NCBI GenBank assembly: GCA_030067835.1
Contig: CP092441.1
Location: 1,984,001-2,048,000, forward strand
DNA from: Chakrabartyella piscis
GTDB taxonomy: Bacteria > Bacillota > Clostridia > Lachnospirales > Anaerotignaceae
Reading direction: 5' to 3'
DNA length: 64,000 nt
The notes below the pieces were generated by a model, which saw nothing but the letters and a program-made list of their open reading frames with translations, was not told the origin of the DNA and searched no databases. Position 1 is the stretch's first letter. Each line of letters begins with the position of its first letter. Shown here piece after piece: positions 15,273-24,465 of the stretch. A program made the translations under genes and the position numbers.

Positions 15273-15950
15273 TTACATCCATTCTTTTCTCATATTGAAT
15301 TGCATTGGGAATCTTTCACCCGAAATCTCAATGGGAATTTCTTCTTGCAACACATCTTCCACATAGGAAGTATATTTGATGGGTACTCCTGTTCTTCTAG
15401 AAACTTCCTCCAAAACAGCATTCCCATCTAACAAGGCATTTGCCGTTGTTTCTCTAATCAAATTGGTGTTGTTGATGAACCCAGTCACTGGCATTTCTGC
15501 TCCTGCTTCCAGTTGTTTCATCAATGCAATGACACCTTCTGGCGTTGCGGTATCTGGTCGATACGTATTCACCACCATAAACAAATCCACTTCATTGCGA
15601 TCCATAATTGGTTTCAAGCGACCCAAAACCAAAGTTCCCACATCATTGCCACCAAGATCCACCACATATTCGAAGCTTTTATCTCGAACTGGCATTGACA
15701 TTGCTCCAGACACTGCTGGAACATCCAAAGAATCGCCCTCTACAGAAGAAGAAATCACTGTAATTCCTGCTTCTCTCAGTTCTGCACTTCTTTCTCTGGA
15801 GCGAAAATACAAATTGACAATATCCAAATCGGCAATTGCAACCTTCTTATTTTCTGCATTCAGCTTCTTTACATAATTGACAGCGAATTCTGTTTTTCCA
15901 CTGCCATAGTGGCCTGTTATGATTCGTATTCGTTTATCATCTACAACCAT
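15273..15950 (-). CDS. P-loop ATPase linked to the kor operon
   Basis: 225 residues from the ATG at 15950 (an in-frame GTG at 15962 is possible). It has a Walker A motif ITGHYGSGKTEFA, a deviant switch region IADLDIVNLYF and VVDLGGNDVG, which place it with MinD/ParA/CobQ-like SIMIBI ATPases. Related genes often precede 2-oxoacid oxidoreductase operons in Clostridia. A role in assembling or activating the enzyme complex is plausible but unproven. No membrane-targeting helix is visible at the C terminus. Confidence 0.7.
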   Translation of the reverse strand: MVVDDKRIRIITGHYGSGKTEFAVNYVKKLNAENKKVAIADLDIVNLYFRSRERSAELREAGITVISSSVEGDSLDVPAVSGAMSMPVRDKSFEYVVDLGGNDVGTLVLGRLKPIMDRNEVDLFMVVNTYRPDTATPEGVIALMKQLEAGAEMPVTGFINNTNLIRETTANALLDGNAVLEEVSRRTGVPIKYTSYVEDVLQEEIPIEISGERFPMQFNMRKEWM

Positions 15951-15962
15951 ATCTTTCACCAC

Positions 15963-16518
15963 CCTTTCCTTTTTTACTATGATATTTCATTACCAATTTC
16001 ACCATAGTATTGATTGACCACTGTATTTTCTTTGTCCACAGATTCAATTTGTCGATATTGTCAACAAACCACATATAATCTGTGTTTCATTTATAAGATT
16101 GATGCAGTAATCTTTTGTTTGTGTATACATTATATCTTCCTTTTGATAAATATGCAACAATTTTCCTAAGAAATACAACATAGTTTTTAAAAAAGTACAA
16201 TTTATATGCACTTTATAGGTTTTTTGTATACCATCACCATATAAATTGTATGTTATATATATTAATTTGTATTTCCACAGTTCTTTTTTATGCGTATTTT
16301 ACACAAAGCTCTTCATTGTCATACAAGATATGCTTTCGATTAGTTTCGTTTACATCAAAAAAATCACGAAATTTCCCATGATTTTCATAATTTCTTTGAT
16401 ATTTTTTTCACTTTAACGCAACCTTGTCATACAACAATACACTTGTTTATTTTTGTCCACCACATATATTTTTTCATATATACGGGAACATATTTTCTTG
16501 TTTTTCCACAAAAAACCA
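15963..16518. other. AT-rich gap without a recognisable gene
   Basis: About 550 bases of AT-rich sequence between divergent genes. No open frame with a ribosome site, no repeat unit and no clear RNA fold was seen. It must hold the promoter of the ATPase-kor unit, which was not confidently located. Confidence 0.5.
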
Positions 16519-16547
16519 TTGAAATAGAATATGTGTTCGTGTATAAT
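16519..16547 (+). promoter_or_regulatory. promoter of the 86-residue orphan gene
   Basis: TTGAAA (16519-16524) and a perfect TATAAT (16542-16547) with a 17-base spacer, about 43 bases before the start codon. Confidence 0.75.
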
Positions 16548-16589
16548 GTAATGGATAGGATTGCTTTCATCACAAAAGGAGGGATTTTT

Positions 16590-16850
16590 ATGAAACTCAT
16601 CAATAAACCCATTGATGTCATTTCATGGACAGATGAACATGGTGTTGTGACACCTGTACGTTTTCGTGTGAAAGAAAAAGAAGATTGGATTGTGGTATCC
16701 ATTGCAAAAATTTTAGAAAAGAGAAAAGATCGTTTTTCTGGCTCTGACACCCTACACTTTCATTGTATCAGCTCCATAAATGGTGTAGATAAAATGTATG
16801 AACTGACTTGCAATTGCAGCACCCAAAAGTGGCTTTTGAAGAAAATCTGA
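16590..16850 (+). CDS. small protein of unknown function
   Basis: 86 residues starting MKLINKPIDVISWTDEHGVV. AAAGGAGGG eight bases upstream sets the start; the open frame extends further 5' but without any ribosome site. The protein is predicted cytoplasmic, rich in beta-type segments (PVRFRVKEKEDWIVVSIAKI) and has three cysteines near the C terminus (CISS, CNCS). I do not recognise a family with confidence. It has its own consensus promoter and a terminator shared with the convergent GntR gene. Confidence 0.7.
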   Translation: MKLINKPIDVISWTDEHGVVTPVRFRVKEKEDWIVVSIAKILEKRKDRFSGSDTLHFHCISSINGVDKMYELTCNCSTQKWLLKKI

Positions 16851-16867
16851 TATGATTTCATATAAAA

Positions 16868-16908
16868 AATGCGTCTTCCAGAAATTCCAGAAAACGCATT
16901 GGGGTTTT
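16868..16908. terminator. bidirectional terminator
   Basis: AAAATGCGT and ACGCATT flank a smaller inner pairing; the rightward side runs into GGGGTTTTATT and the leftward side into TTTTTTATATG. It serves the two convergent genes. Confidence 0.6.
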
Positions 16909-17581
16909 ATTTACTACGCAAAGAACGCAAAATAAATTCTGTATGATATTTGATGTGACCTTGTGCCACTGTTGCACCTTCTTCTTTGTCGTGATTTTCG
17001 ATGGCACGCAAAATATTTCTATGGTGTGCAATGATTGCTGTAATACTGCTATCCAATTTCAAATGCGCCATACGATAGCGATACAATTGGATACGCAAGT
17101 TTTCGTAAATTTGAATCAATTTATCATTTCCTGTGGATTTCAAAATCAAATCATGGAAGTTTTCATCCAACACAGCAATTCGTTCACGATCGCCTTCTTC
17201 AATGGCATGTTCAAAGGAGGCTTGCAAGCTACGCAATTCCAAAATATCTTCTTTGGTCATTTTTGTACAAGCCAAACCAGTTGCCAAACCTTCCAGTGCA
17301 CTTCTCACTTCCAAGATATTGACAATGTCTTTTTCTGTCATATCCAAAACTTGGGCACCTTTTCTTGGCACCAATTCCACCAAGTTTTCCAACTCCAACA
17401 TACGAAGTGCTTCTCTAACAGGTGTTCTGCTAACACCCAATTTTTCTGCCAATTGATTTTCCATCAAACGTTCCCCCGGAACCAATTGACCTATTAAAAT
17501 CGCTTCTCTCAAAGCGTTAAACACCACATCACGTAGTGGTAAATATTCATTGCTATTGATGTTGAATTTTGCTTCTATCAT
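16907..17581 (-). CDS. GntR/FadR-family transcriptional regulator
   Basis: 224 residues from the ATG at 17581 with GGAAGGAG seven bases upstream. The N-terminal winged helix-turn-helix (LREAILIGQLVPGERL, EKLGVSRTPVREALRMLE) is followed by an all-helical FCD ligand domain containing the metal-binding pattern ENFHD, HHRNIL and GHIKYH. Members usually repress sugar-acid or fatty-acid genes and respond to a small carboxylate. It follows ispE closely in one transcript. The ligand is not known. Confidence 0.9.
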   Translation of the reverse strand: MIEAKFNINSNEYLPLRDVVFNALREAILIGQLVPGERLMENQLAEKLGVSRTPVREALRMLELENLVELVPRKGAQVLDMTEKDIVNILEVRSALEGLATGLACTKMTKEDILELRSLQASFEHAIEEGDRERIAVLDENFHDLILKSTGNDKLIQIYENLRIQLYRYRMAHLKLDSSITAIIAHHRNILRAIENHDKEEGATVAQGHIKYHTEFILRSLRSK

Positions 17582-17601
17582 ACCTTTTCTCCTTCCCAAT
17601 C

Positions 17602-18468
17602 TCAGTGATAAATACGTGTCACAAACACTTCTTTCAAACCAAACTTACGTCTGATTTTTGTTGCAACCTTCTTTGCCACCGCTTCTTCTTGAAACAATCC
17701 AAACACAGTTGGACCACTTCCACTCATCAACGCTCCTTCTGCGCCCAAAGCAATCATTTCTTGTTTCAATTGTGCAATTTTGGGTTGCATGGGTATGGAT
17801 ACTGTTTCCAATACATTTCCCAAACAACGTCCCATAGCTTGCACATCACCAGCTTCCATTGCTGCAAGCATCCCTTTTGTATCTGGATGCACTATGGTTT
17901 CATCCAATTGCAAACCACCATATACCACTGCTGTAGACATGCTGACTGGCAATTTTGCCAAAACCACATAACACATCGGGCAACCCTTCTTTATTGGTGT
18001 CAAAACATCACCAACACCTTCTGCCAAAGCAGTTCCCCTTTGGATACAGTATGGAATATCTGAGCCTAAAATTGCACCTAATCTTTGCAACTCCCTTTTT
18101 TTCACACCCAAAGAAAACAACCGATTCATACCAACCAAAACAGCTGCACAATCTGCACTTCCACCAGCAAGTCCTGCCGCAACAGGAATCCGCTTATCCA
18201 TCTGAATTTTTACACCTTCTGTGATGGAATAGGTTTCACGCATCAATTCCGCTGCCCTATAGGCAAGATTTCTTCTGTCTGTTGGCAACCATCGTAAGTT
18301 TGCTTCGATGATGATTTCATCCTCTGGAATGCGTTCTATGGTAATGCCATCGTACAGTGCGACTGTTTGCATGACACTTTCCAACAGGTGGTACCCGTCT
18401 TCTCTTTTGCCAACCACATCCAAAGTCAAGTTGATTTTTGCTCTTGCTTTCAATCTTATGTTTTTCAA
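17602..18468 (-). CDS. ispE: 4-diphosphocytidyl-2-C-methyl-D-erythritol kinase
   Basis: 288 residues of the GHMP kinase family. It phosphorylates CDP-methylerythritol in the non-mevalonate route to isoprenoid precursors. The ATP-binding motif PVAAGLAGGSADCAAVL, the N-terminal KARAKINLTLDV and the late GALMSGSGPTVFG are all present and the length is standard. The start is a TTG at 18468, preceded by AGAGGGA; the encoded first residues are MKNIRLK. It is the first gene of a unit with the GntR regulator. Confidence 0.95.
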   Translation of the reverse strand: MKNIRLKARAKINLTLDVVGKREDGYHLLESVMQTVALYDGITIERIPEDEIIIEANLRWLPTDRRNLAYRAAELMRETYSITEGVKIQMDKRIPVAAGLAGGSADCAAVLVGMNRLFSLGVKKRELQRLGAILGSDIPYCIQRGTALAEGVGDVLTPIKKGCPMCYVVLAKLPVSMSTAVVYGGLQLDETIVHPDTKGMLAAMEAGDVQAMGRCLGNVLETVSIPMQPKIAQLKQEMIALGAEGALMSGSGPTVFGLFQEEAVAKKVATKIRRKFGLKEVFVTRIYH

Positions 18469-18659
18469 AAAAGTCCCTCTATTTCTTTATACTGTATACA
18501 CTTTGTTTTATTGTACAATATTTCATCCCCACTTACAACCGCCATTTTGACAAAAAATTCACCATAAATATATGCAATTTGCTTATGTTTTTTACAAACA
18601 TATTCTATTATTACAGCTGATTGTATGTTTTTTTGTGATTTTTCCTACATTTCCCAAAA

Positions 18660-18713
18660 AAGAAAAATCCAATATACAAAAAGAATATTTCATCCTTGTA
18701 TTGGATTTTTCTA
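18660..18713 (-). terminator. terminator downstream of rnr
   Basis: AGAAAAATCCAATATACAA pairs almost perfectly with TTGTATTGGATTTTTCT. Both flanks are A/T runs, so it works for leftward rnr transcripts. Confidence 0.75.
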
Positions 18714-18739
18714 TGAATCCTATTTTTAAGATGCATGAA

Positions 18740-20866
18740 TTAATTTTCAAACATAAAGTCAATAGTTCCCAACTCTTTAGAAACTTTCGCTACATATACT
18801 TCTACATGATCACCCAAAGCGTAGATTTTGCCTTTTCGTTTACCAGCAACCAACATTTTCTTTTCATCGAATTCGTAGTAATCGTCATTCAAATCTGCCA
18901 AAGCAATCATGCCTTCTACAGTATTGGGCAATTCCACAAACAAACCAAAGCCTGTTACGCCTGCAATGATACCTTCGAACACTTCACCCACATGTTTAGA
19001 CATATATTCCACCTTTTTCAGTTGAACTGTATCACGTTCTGCTTCTTCTGCAATACGTTCTCTTTTGGAACAATGTGCTGACACTTCTGCCACAATGTCA
19101 CGATATTCGCCAGCGACTGCTTCATTGAATTCACCATGCAACATTTTTTTCAACATACGATGACTTTGCAAATCTGGATATCTTCTAATGGGTGATGTGA
19201 AATGGCTGTAGTATTTTGCTGCCAAACCAAAATGTCCCACATTATCACCACTATATCTTGCTTGCATCATAGAACGCAAAAGCACCCTTGTAATGACACG
19301 TTCTTCTTCTTTTCCTTCCACATCCTGCAACACACGTTGCAACTCACGTGGATGAATTTCACCATCTTTTTTCTTCAAATAATAATGGAACCCACGAATA
19401 AATTGTTCCATTTTTTCCATTTTTGCATCATCTGGTTCTGCATGGTTTCGATATACGAAAGGTATTTCTTGCCAAAATGCAGTTTCTGCCACCGTTTCAT
19501 TTGCCACCAACATAAATTCTTCAATTAAGTTGGTTGCAATGCTGCGTTCATATGGATGAATTTCAATTGGTTTCCCTTTTTCATCCAAAATAATCTTAGA
19601 TTCTGGCAAATCGAAATTGATTGCACCACGTTTCTTTCGTTTTTCTCCAAGAATCATACGCAATTCATTCATTTCCATCAGCATTGGTATAATTTCTTTG
19701 TTTGCTTCCACAAGCTCTGGTGTTTTGTCTTCGATGAGTTCACGCACCTTGCTATAGGTCATACGATAATTGGAATTGATGATGGATTCGCAAATTTGTT
19801 GATCCACAACTGTACCAGAACCATCAATTTCCATGATACAACTCATGGTCAAACGATCCACATTTGGATTCAAAGAACACAAGCCATTGCTCAGTTTATG
19901 TGGCAACATGGGAATCACTCGATCCACCAAATAAACACTGGTTCCTCTTCTATACCCTTCGTTGTTCAACTCTGTATGTTCATGCACATAATGGGATACA
20001 TCTGCAATGTGTACTCCTAATTTATAGTTGCCATTGGACAATTTTTCCAAAGTAACTGCATCATCCAAGTCCTTTGCATCTTCGCCATCAATGGTGATGG
20101 TCAATGTATCACGCAAGTCCACTCTATTTGCTTTGTCTGCTTCCAACACTTCTTCTGGAATGTTTTCAATTTCTGCATAAACCTCTTGTGGGAACTCCAC
20201 TGCCAATTCATGTTTGCGAATAATGGACAGAATATCCACACCTGGATCGTTGATATGACCCAAGATTTCTACGATTTTACCTTCTGGATTCTTTTTGTTT
20301 TCACCATAATCAATGATTTCCACAACCACTTTGTGTCCAGCAACAGCACCCATGGTGTATTTTTTGGCAATAAAAATATCCTTTGCCATTTTTTTATCAT
20401 CTGCTACGACAAAACCAAAGCTTTTCCCTGGTTGATACAAACCAACCACACGACTGACACCACGTTCCAAGATTTTGATAACGATACCATCTGCTTTTTT
20501 ACCTGCACCTGCTGGATTGATGATTTTATACAAAACAGTGTCTCTTTGCATTGCACCTGCCACTTCACTGGTTGGAATAAAGATATCTTCGCCATCTTCA
20601 CGAGAAATGAAGCCATATCCCTTTGGATGTGCCAAAAAAGTTCCTTTGCCCATGTTTGCTTGTGCCAAAGACATGATTTTCTTCTTTTTGGTTTCGATGA
20701 CATTGCCTTCTTTCACCAATTCGTCTAAAATACCGTCAAATACATCCATATCGCTTTTTGGTACTTCCATCAAAAGACTCATTTCCTTTCGTTTCAATGG
20801 AACATATTCTGGATGATTGATATATGATAAAATAATTTCTTTTCGATCCTTAAATAATTCACTCAT
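18740..20866 (-). CDS. rnr: ribonuclease R
   Basis: 708 residues. Order of domains: N-terminal helix-turn-helix region (1-70), two cold-shock domains (about 75-230, with FLAHPKGYGFISRED), the RNB catalytic domain (about 260-590, with the metal-binding run ITIDGEDAKDLDDAV) and a C-terminal S1 domain (about 625-705, with GVTGFGLFVELPNTVEGMI). It degrades structured RNA 3' to 5' and helps in tmRNA-linked decay. The usual lysine-rich tail is absent. It lies downstream of secG, a very common arrangement in Firmicutes, often followed by smpB, which is not here. Confidence 0.97.
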   Translation of the reverse strand: MSELFKDRKEIILSYINHPEYVPLKRKEMSLLMEVPKSDMDVFDGILDELVKEGNVIETKKKKIMSLAQANMGKGTFLAHPKGYGFISREDGEDIFIPTSEVAGAMQRDTVLYKIINPAGAGKKADGIVIKILERGVSRVVGLYQPGKSFGFVVADDKKMAKDIFIAKKYTMGAVAGHKVVVEIIDYGENKKNPEGKIVEILGHINDPGVDILSIIRKHELAVEFPQEVYAEIENIPEEVLEADKANRVDLRDTLTITIDGEDAKDLDDAVTLEKLSNGNYKLGVHIADVSHYVHEHTELNNEGYRRGTSVYLVDRVIPMLPHKLSNGLCSLNPNVDRLTMSCIMEIDGSGTVVDQQICESIINSNYRMTYSKVRELIEDKTPELVEANKEIIPMLMEMNELRMILGEKRKKRGAINFDLPESKIILDEKGKPIEIHPYERSIATNLIEEFMLVANETVAETAFWQEIPFVYRNHAEPDDAKMEKMEQFIRGFHYYLKKKDGEIHPRELQRVLQDVEGKEEERVITRVLLRSMMQARYSGDNVGHFGLAAKYYSHFTSPIRRYPDLQSHRMLKKMLHGEFNEAVAGEYRDIVAEVSAHCSKRERIAEEAERDTVQLKKVEYMSKHVGEVFEGIIAGVTGFGLFVELPNTVEGMIALADLNDDYYEFDEKKMLVAGKRKGKIYALGDHVEVYVAKVSKELGTIDFMFEN

Positions 20867-20898
20867 TTATATTCTCCTTTCTGTTGGTTTGGTTATAT

Positions 20899-20929
20899 TT
20901 GCGGGAAGATACTATCTTCCCCTACGATA
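20899..20929. repeat. GTAGGGG/CCCG hairpin repeat
   Basis: GGGAAGAT and ATCTTCCC form a perfect 8-base stem around ACT; the ends are CGGG and CCCCTAC. It lies between secG and rnr. Confidence 0.7.
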
Positions 20930-20982
20930 ACAAATAGTTATATATTAAATATACAAGAAATAAATTTTTATTAGAGAAAAAA

Positions 20983-21012
20983 AGAGATGCATTTCTGCAT
21001 CTCCTCTTAGTC
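20983..21012 (-). terminator. terminator of secG
   Basis: On the minus strand GAGATGCA and TGCATCTC pair around GAAA, followed by TTTTTTTCTC. Some read-through may still supply rnr. Confidence 0.8.
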
Positions 21013-21017
21013 TTATT

Positions 21018-21263
21018 TTAACCAACCAAATTAATTGCAAACGCAAGAATCATAAAGATTGCGCCACCAATTTTTGTGTATTTTTCCAATGTGCCTTCTA
21101 CTGAACTACTTTTATTTTTGCTCCAGTAAGAATCTCCACCGCCATTGTCGCCTCCGATAGCGCCCAAGCCAGCAGCACGTTTGGATTGCATTAAAATAAT
21201 CACACAAAGTCCAACTGCATCTACCATCATAATAACACTTAAAATCAAACCAATTGTTGTCAT
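21018..21263 (-). CDS. secG: preprotein translocase subunit SecG
   Basis: 81 residues with two hydrophobic segments (about 5-27 and 58-78) around a glycine-rich loop (LGAIGGDNGGG). SecG is the small auxiliary membrane subunit of the SecYEG channel. The ILMQSKRAAGLGAI motif is typical. The start has a strong AGGAGG site and the gene has its own promoter at 21325-21353, so it does not depend on the phage-derived operon upstream. Confidence 0.94.
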   Translation of the reverse strand: MTTIGLILSVIMMVDAVGLCVIILMQSKRAAGLGAIGGDNGGGDSYWSKNKSSSVEGTLEKYTKIGGAIFMILAFAINLVG

Positions 21264-21324
21264 TTCCGTATCCTCCTAAATAAATCTCCTTTTTTCAAGC
21301 ACTTCTTGCTGAAAAATCATACCT

Positions 21325-21353
21325 ATTTTACCATAAAAACAAGGATACTGCAA
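21325..21353 (-). promoter_or_regulatory. secG promoter
   Basis: Minus-strand TTGCAG (21348-21353) and TAAAAT (21325-21330) with a 17-base spacer. It lies in the 117-base gap after the last phage gene; no clear terminator separates the two units. Confidence 0.6.
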
Positions 21354-21380
21354 TGTTTTTTTGATGATTTTGCATTTTCT

Positions 21381-21938
21381 TTATGAAATATACAGTTCCA
21401 AGTCCTCATATGGCAATTCACCAATGGTAATTCCTGACAAATTCAGTTGGCTATGTGTCATATTTCCAATGATTCCATAAGTATTGGTATCCAAATATAC
21501 CATACAATCCAGATTTGCTGGAATCCATTCACGCAATTTCTTTTGCAATGTGGTTTGTTTTTCCTTTACAGACAACGCCAAAACCACCTTCAAAAAATAA
21601 TTTTCATACTGCATATCCACTGTATATGCATCTTCACCACAAAATACGTCCAAGAAATCCAACAAATAGTAGTACGTATAATCTTGGTTGCTATTCCAAT
21701 AGAGCAACACCAATTCTCGTAAATCTTCAATGGTTTCATAGGTTTCTGTCAAATTCATAATGGTAGCCAAGCGTTTCAAACCACTTTCTCTACTGGTTGT
21801 AATCCATTGGTTTTCAAAAATTTCTGACTTCGCATCTTCCATTTCTTCCAGAAACACATCTTCCAAATCAGCAAGTGTATTGATTTCTGTATAATCCTCC
21901 AACACCAAAGGGATATATTTCATATACCGCTCACTCAT
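21381..21938 (-). CDS. XkdU-like baseplate protein (DUF2313)
   Basis: 185 residues starting MSERYMKYIPLVLEDYTEI, the usual opening of DUF2313/YmfQ-type proteins that follow the baseplate J gene in contractile-tailed phages. It probably joins the baseplate wedge to tail fibres. Its ATG overlaps the XkdT-like stop by four bases. It is the last phage gene: no fibre or fibre-chaperone gene follows, and secG begins 118 bases later. Confidence 0.8.
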   Translation of the reverse strand: MSERYMKYIPLVLEDYTEINTLADLEDVFLEEMEDAKSEIFENQWITTSRESGLKRLATIMNLTETYETIEDLRELVLLYWNSNQDYTYYYLLDFLDVFCGEDAYTVDMQYENYFLKVVLALSVKEKQTTLQKKLREWIPANLDCMVYLDTNTYGIIGNMTHSQLNLSGITIGELPYEDLELYIS

Positions 21939-23002
21939 GTTGTCACCTCCACACTAGCCAAAATGGGAATTTCATCTGCACCAATGGTCAAATTGCCATC
22001 CACTCCATTTATGGTACAATTGGCAACATCCAAAACACCTGTTGTTTCCAAGATTCTGGCTTCCAAATAACTGATACGAACCACCAAATACTCTTTATCT
22101 GCCCAAGTTGCACGCACTTCACTCATGTATGCTTCCAATGCTTCTTCAATTGCTGCTACAACCGTTTCTTCCACTGCATCTGTTTGCAAAGTCAAATCAA
22201 ATGTAATGGTACATTCCACTTCTGATACACCTTCTACATGTACTTTATGTCCAATGGGTGCCACACCATAGCCAAGTCCACGTTCTTCTGGGTCTAATGT
22301 AGTTTGCACTTCTTCCACTTCTGTATCCGTTGGTTTTTCGTAACTTCGATCCACAAATACAATTTTGACAGTACCACCGCCATCCCAAACAGGATATACT
22401 TTGACACCACCAACCACTTCCATTGCTGTCAATTTCTGTGTATAATCTGCTACATTGCCACCAAAAACAGTTGTTGAAAAACTTGCCAAATATCGACTTC
22501 TTAGGGTTTCATCATCTTCTGCATCTTCACCATCGGTTCTGATTTCTGTCAAATTTGCAGTTGCCAAACCTTCCAAATGTTGTACTGGCAAAATCTCACC
22601 AAGATAGTAATTTCCACTTTCTCCATAGGTTTCTGAAAGAAATACATATCTTCCATCTTCCATGCCAGAAAGGGTATAGTATTGTCCTTCCAAAGAAAAA
22701 CGATTGCCTTCTGCCGCTTCGTAAATCGCACCATCTGCATCCAACAATTCCCCATAGATGGTGGCTTGTGTCGCATCTTTTCGAATAATACCACGTTCTG
22801 CACATCTTCTGGTCAAATCGTCTCCTGTTGCTGTATCGCCAAAGGTGCGATCCATCAAAAACGCCAACTCTGCATAATAGGTTGCTGTTTCTGCTGCATT
22901 GGGTGCCATTGCATCGTAAATCAAACTACCTTGTCGTTTGTCACGTTTGTCATCCACCAAACTCAATTTTCTTTCCATCAATTCTTCATAAGATTCATAC
23001 AT
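21935..23002 (-). CDS. XkdT-like baseplate J / gp47 protein
   Basis: 355 residues. Features of the baseplate J family: N-terminal RQGSLIYDAMAPNAAETATYYAEL, central GEDAEDDETLRSRYLASF and GGVKVYPVWDGGGTVKIVFVD. The protein forms the wedge of the contractile-tail baseplate. Length is normal for PBSX/Mu types. It overlaps the genes on both sides, so the baseplate cluster is tightly coupled. Confidence 0.9.
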   Translation of the reverse strand: MYESYEELMERKLSLVDDKRDKRQGSLIYDAMAPNAAETATYYAELAFLMDRTFGDTATGDDLTRRCAERGIIRKDATQATIYGELLDADGAIYEAAEGNRFSLEGQYYTLSGMEDGRYVFLSETYGESGNYYLGEILPVQHLEGLATANLTEIRTDGEDAEDDETLRSRYLASFSTTVFGGNVADYTQKLTAMEVVGGVKVYPVWDGGGTVKIVFVDRSYEKPTDTEVEEVQTTLDPEERGLGYGVAPIGHKVHVEGVSEVECTITFDLTLQTDAVEETVVAAIEEALEAYMSEVRATWADKEYLVVRISYLEARILETTGVLDVANCTINGVDGNLTIGADEIPILASVEVTT

Positions 23003-23406
23003 TAAATTGTCACCACACTTTCTGCTGTCACTTCTCCATATTTTGTATATACCACAAATTCTGCCACCACTTCTCCACCGCTATGAGAAAATGTGAAATC
23101 TCCTACACTTTCTATGCGATCATCCCAAACCAAAGCTTCTGTAATGCGTCTTTGCAATTCTGGAATGACAAAACTGGCACTTTTGCCAAACAAATCGCCA
23201 AGCTCCACACCATAATTCCAATCATAAATGAGATATTGGTATCGTTCTGTTTGCAAAATCTTCCAAATGGCTTGTTTCACTGCATCTAAACTATCCACAT
23301 CTCCACGAATTTCTGATTTTGTTTCGTTGAGATAATAGGTTTTATTGGCATAGGTTGTTGTTTCTACTGTTGTTGCACTGCTATAACTGCTTGTTGTTGG
23401 AACCAT
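23002..23406 (-). CDS. XkdS-like baseplate protein (DUF2634, gp25-like)
   Basis: 134 residues from the ATG at 23406, with AGGAGG eight bases upstream (an in-frame GTG lies nine bases earlier). YRYLIYDWNYGVELGDLFGKS followed by RRITEALVWDDRIESVGDF is the gp25/lysozyme-like baseplate wedge pattern seen in DUF2634. It links sheath to baseplate. It overlaps the XkdT-like start. Confidence 0.85.
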   Translation of the reverse strand: MVPTTSSYSSATTVETTTYANKTYYLNETKSEIRGDVDSLDAVKQAIWKILQTERYQYLIYDWNYGVELGDLFGKSASFVIPELQRRITEALVWDDRIESVGDFTFSHSGGEVVAEFVVYTKYGEVTAESVVTI

Positions 23407-23407
23407 T

Positions 23408-23740
23408 TTATACACCTCCTACCCTGTCCAAAACCACATACGTCTGACCTCCATTTGCCTTCATTAAAATCACTTGTTCTCCTGTTGTCAATGCCAAACT
23501 ACGCACCATAAGATATGCATTTTGAATTGCATAACCATTGGTTGTTTGCGAATAAAGGGTTCCTGTTTCTTCATGTTCTGTCACATTTTTCGATAAAATC
23601 AAAAAGCGTTCTTCCAATACCATGCCTTCTTCTAGTTGAATTTGCAAAGGTGATGCACTGGTCACCACTCCCACACAAATATCTGCAAAAGAAGTGGAAC
23701 CAATTGCATCCATTGCCAATTGTTTGATTACATCTACCAT
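23408..23740 (-). CDS. XkdR-like protein (DUF2577)
   Basis: 110 residues starting MVDVIKQLAMDAIGSTSFADICVG, then SPLQIQLEEGMVL and GEQVILMKANGGQTYVVLDRV. This is DUF2577, a small OB-fold-like protein of the tail hub region in PBSX-type phages. A paralogue occurs in region 2 (42810-43085). It sits between the short tape-measure candidate and the gp25-like gene. Confidence 0.85.
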   Translation of the reverse strand: MVDVIKQLAMDAIGSTSFADICVGVVTSASPLQIQLEEGMVLEERFLILSKNVTEHEETGTLYSQTTNGYAIQNAYLMVRSLALTTGEQVILMKANGGQTYVVLDRVGGV

Positions 23741-23750
23741 ATGTCACCTC

Positions 23751-24464
23751 CTATCTGGATAGGGTTCTGTTGCAACCCTTTTGTCTCTTTGCCCAAAGCC
23801 GTTTCTCCAATTGTTCCATAATGGAATTGATATCCACTTCTGTTGCTGTAGGCTCTACAATTTTTGTTTCATTTGCAAGTTTTTTTCTATTTTCTTCTGT
23901 AATTTGTGCTATTTCATGCACTTGTGTTCTTTGTTGTTCTTCCAACTCCATTTGCTCCAGTAAAATACTCTTTTGCGTTGTGTTTTCTGTAACAATTGGC
24001 GATTCTTCCATTTCTGATAAAAATCCACTTTGCCATAAAGATGTACCTCCTATAGATTCTGATGCCATTGGTTCTAAAAAGGTTTCTAACTGTTGCCACA
24101 CCGATACTATGTCCTTAGCTTCTGGTGTGTTTTCTTTCATTTCTAATGCATCTGAATTTTCTTCTGTTGCTTCTCTTTGCACCAATGATTCTGCCACATA
24201 AGACGTTTCTTTTTGTACATCTGGCATCCACAATTCCATCTCTTGTTTGATTCTTTGTTCCAATGCATCTTCTGCAAATGAATCTGCTCTTTTTGGAAAA
24301 TCAATGACTTCTTCTGTTGTGATGTTGTTCTTGGTGGATGTAAATGCATCTTCTTCCAACATATAGTCTTCTAACCTATCTTCTGAAAATGCCAGTTCTT
24401 CCATCCACATAGAAATATTTGCAAACAGCTTGTTCCTTCCTTCTAAAATCCAGTCCAACCACAT
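23751..24464 (-). CDS. unassigned tail protein, candidate miniature tape measure
   Basis: 237 residues, acidic, predicted largely helical with likely coiled coil (LEQMELEEQQRTQVHEIAQ and ENRKKLANE) and a C-terminal DINSIMEQLEKRLWAKRQK helix like those that end many tail proteins. I do not recognise the family. Position is the clue: it starts two bases after the end of the frameshifted chaperone frame, the place where contractile-tailed phages encode the tape measure. There is no other tape-measure candidate in the operon. At about 0.15 nm per helical residue it would set a tail of only about 35 nm. This is inference from position and composition. Confidence 0.5.
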   Translation of the reverse strand: MWLDWILEGRNKLFANISMWMEELAFSEDRLEDYMLEEDAFTSTKNNITTEEVIDFPKRADSFAEDALEQRIKQEMELWMPDVQKETSYVAESLVQREATEENSDALEMKENTPEAKDIVSVWQQLETFLEPMASESIGGTSLWQSGFLSEMEESPIVTENTTQKSILLEQMELEEQQRTQVHEIAQITEENRKKLANETKIVEPTATEVDINSIMEQLEKRLWAKRQKGCNRTLSR

Positions 24465-24465
24465 T

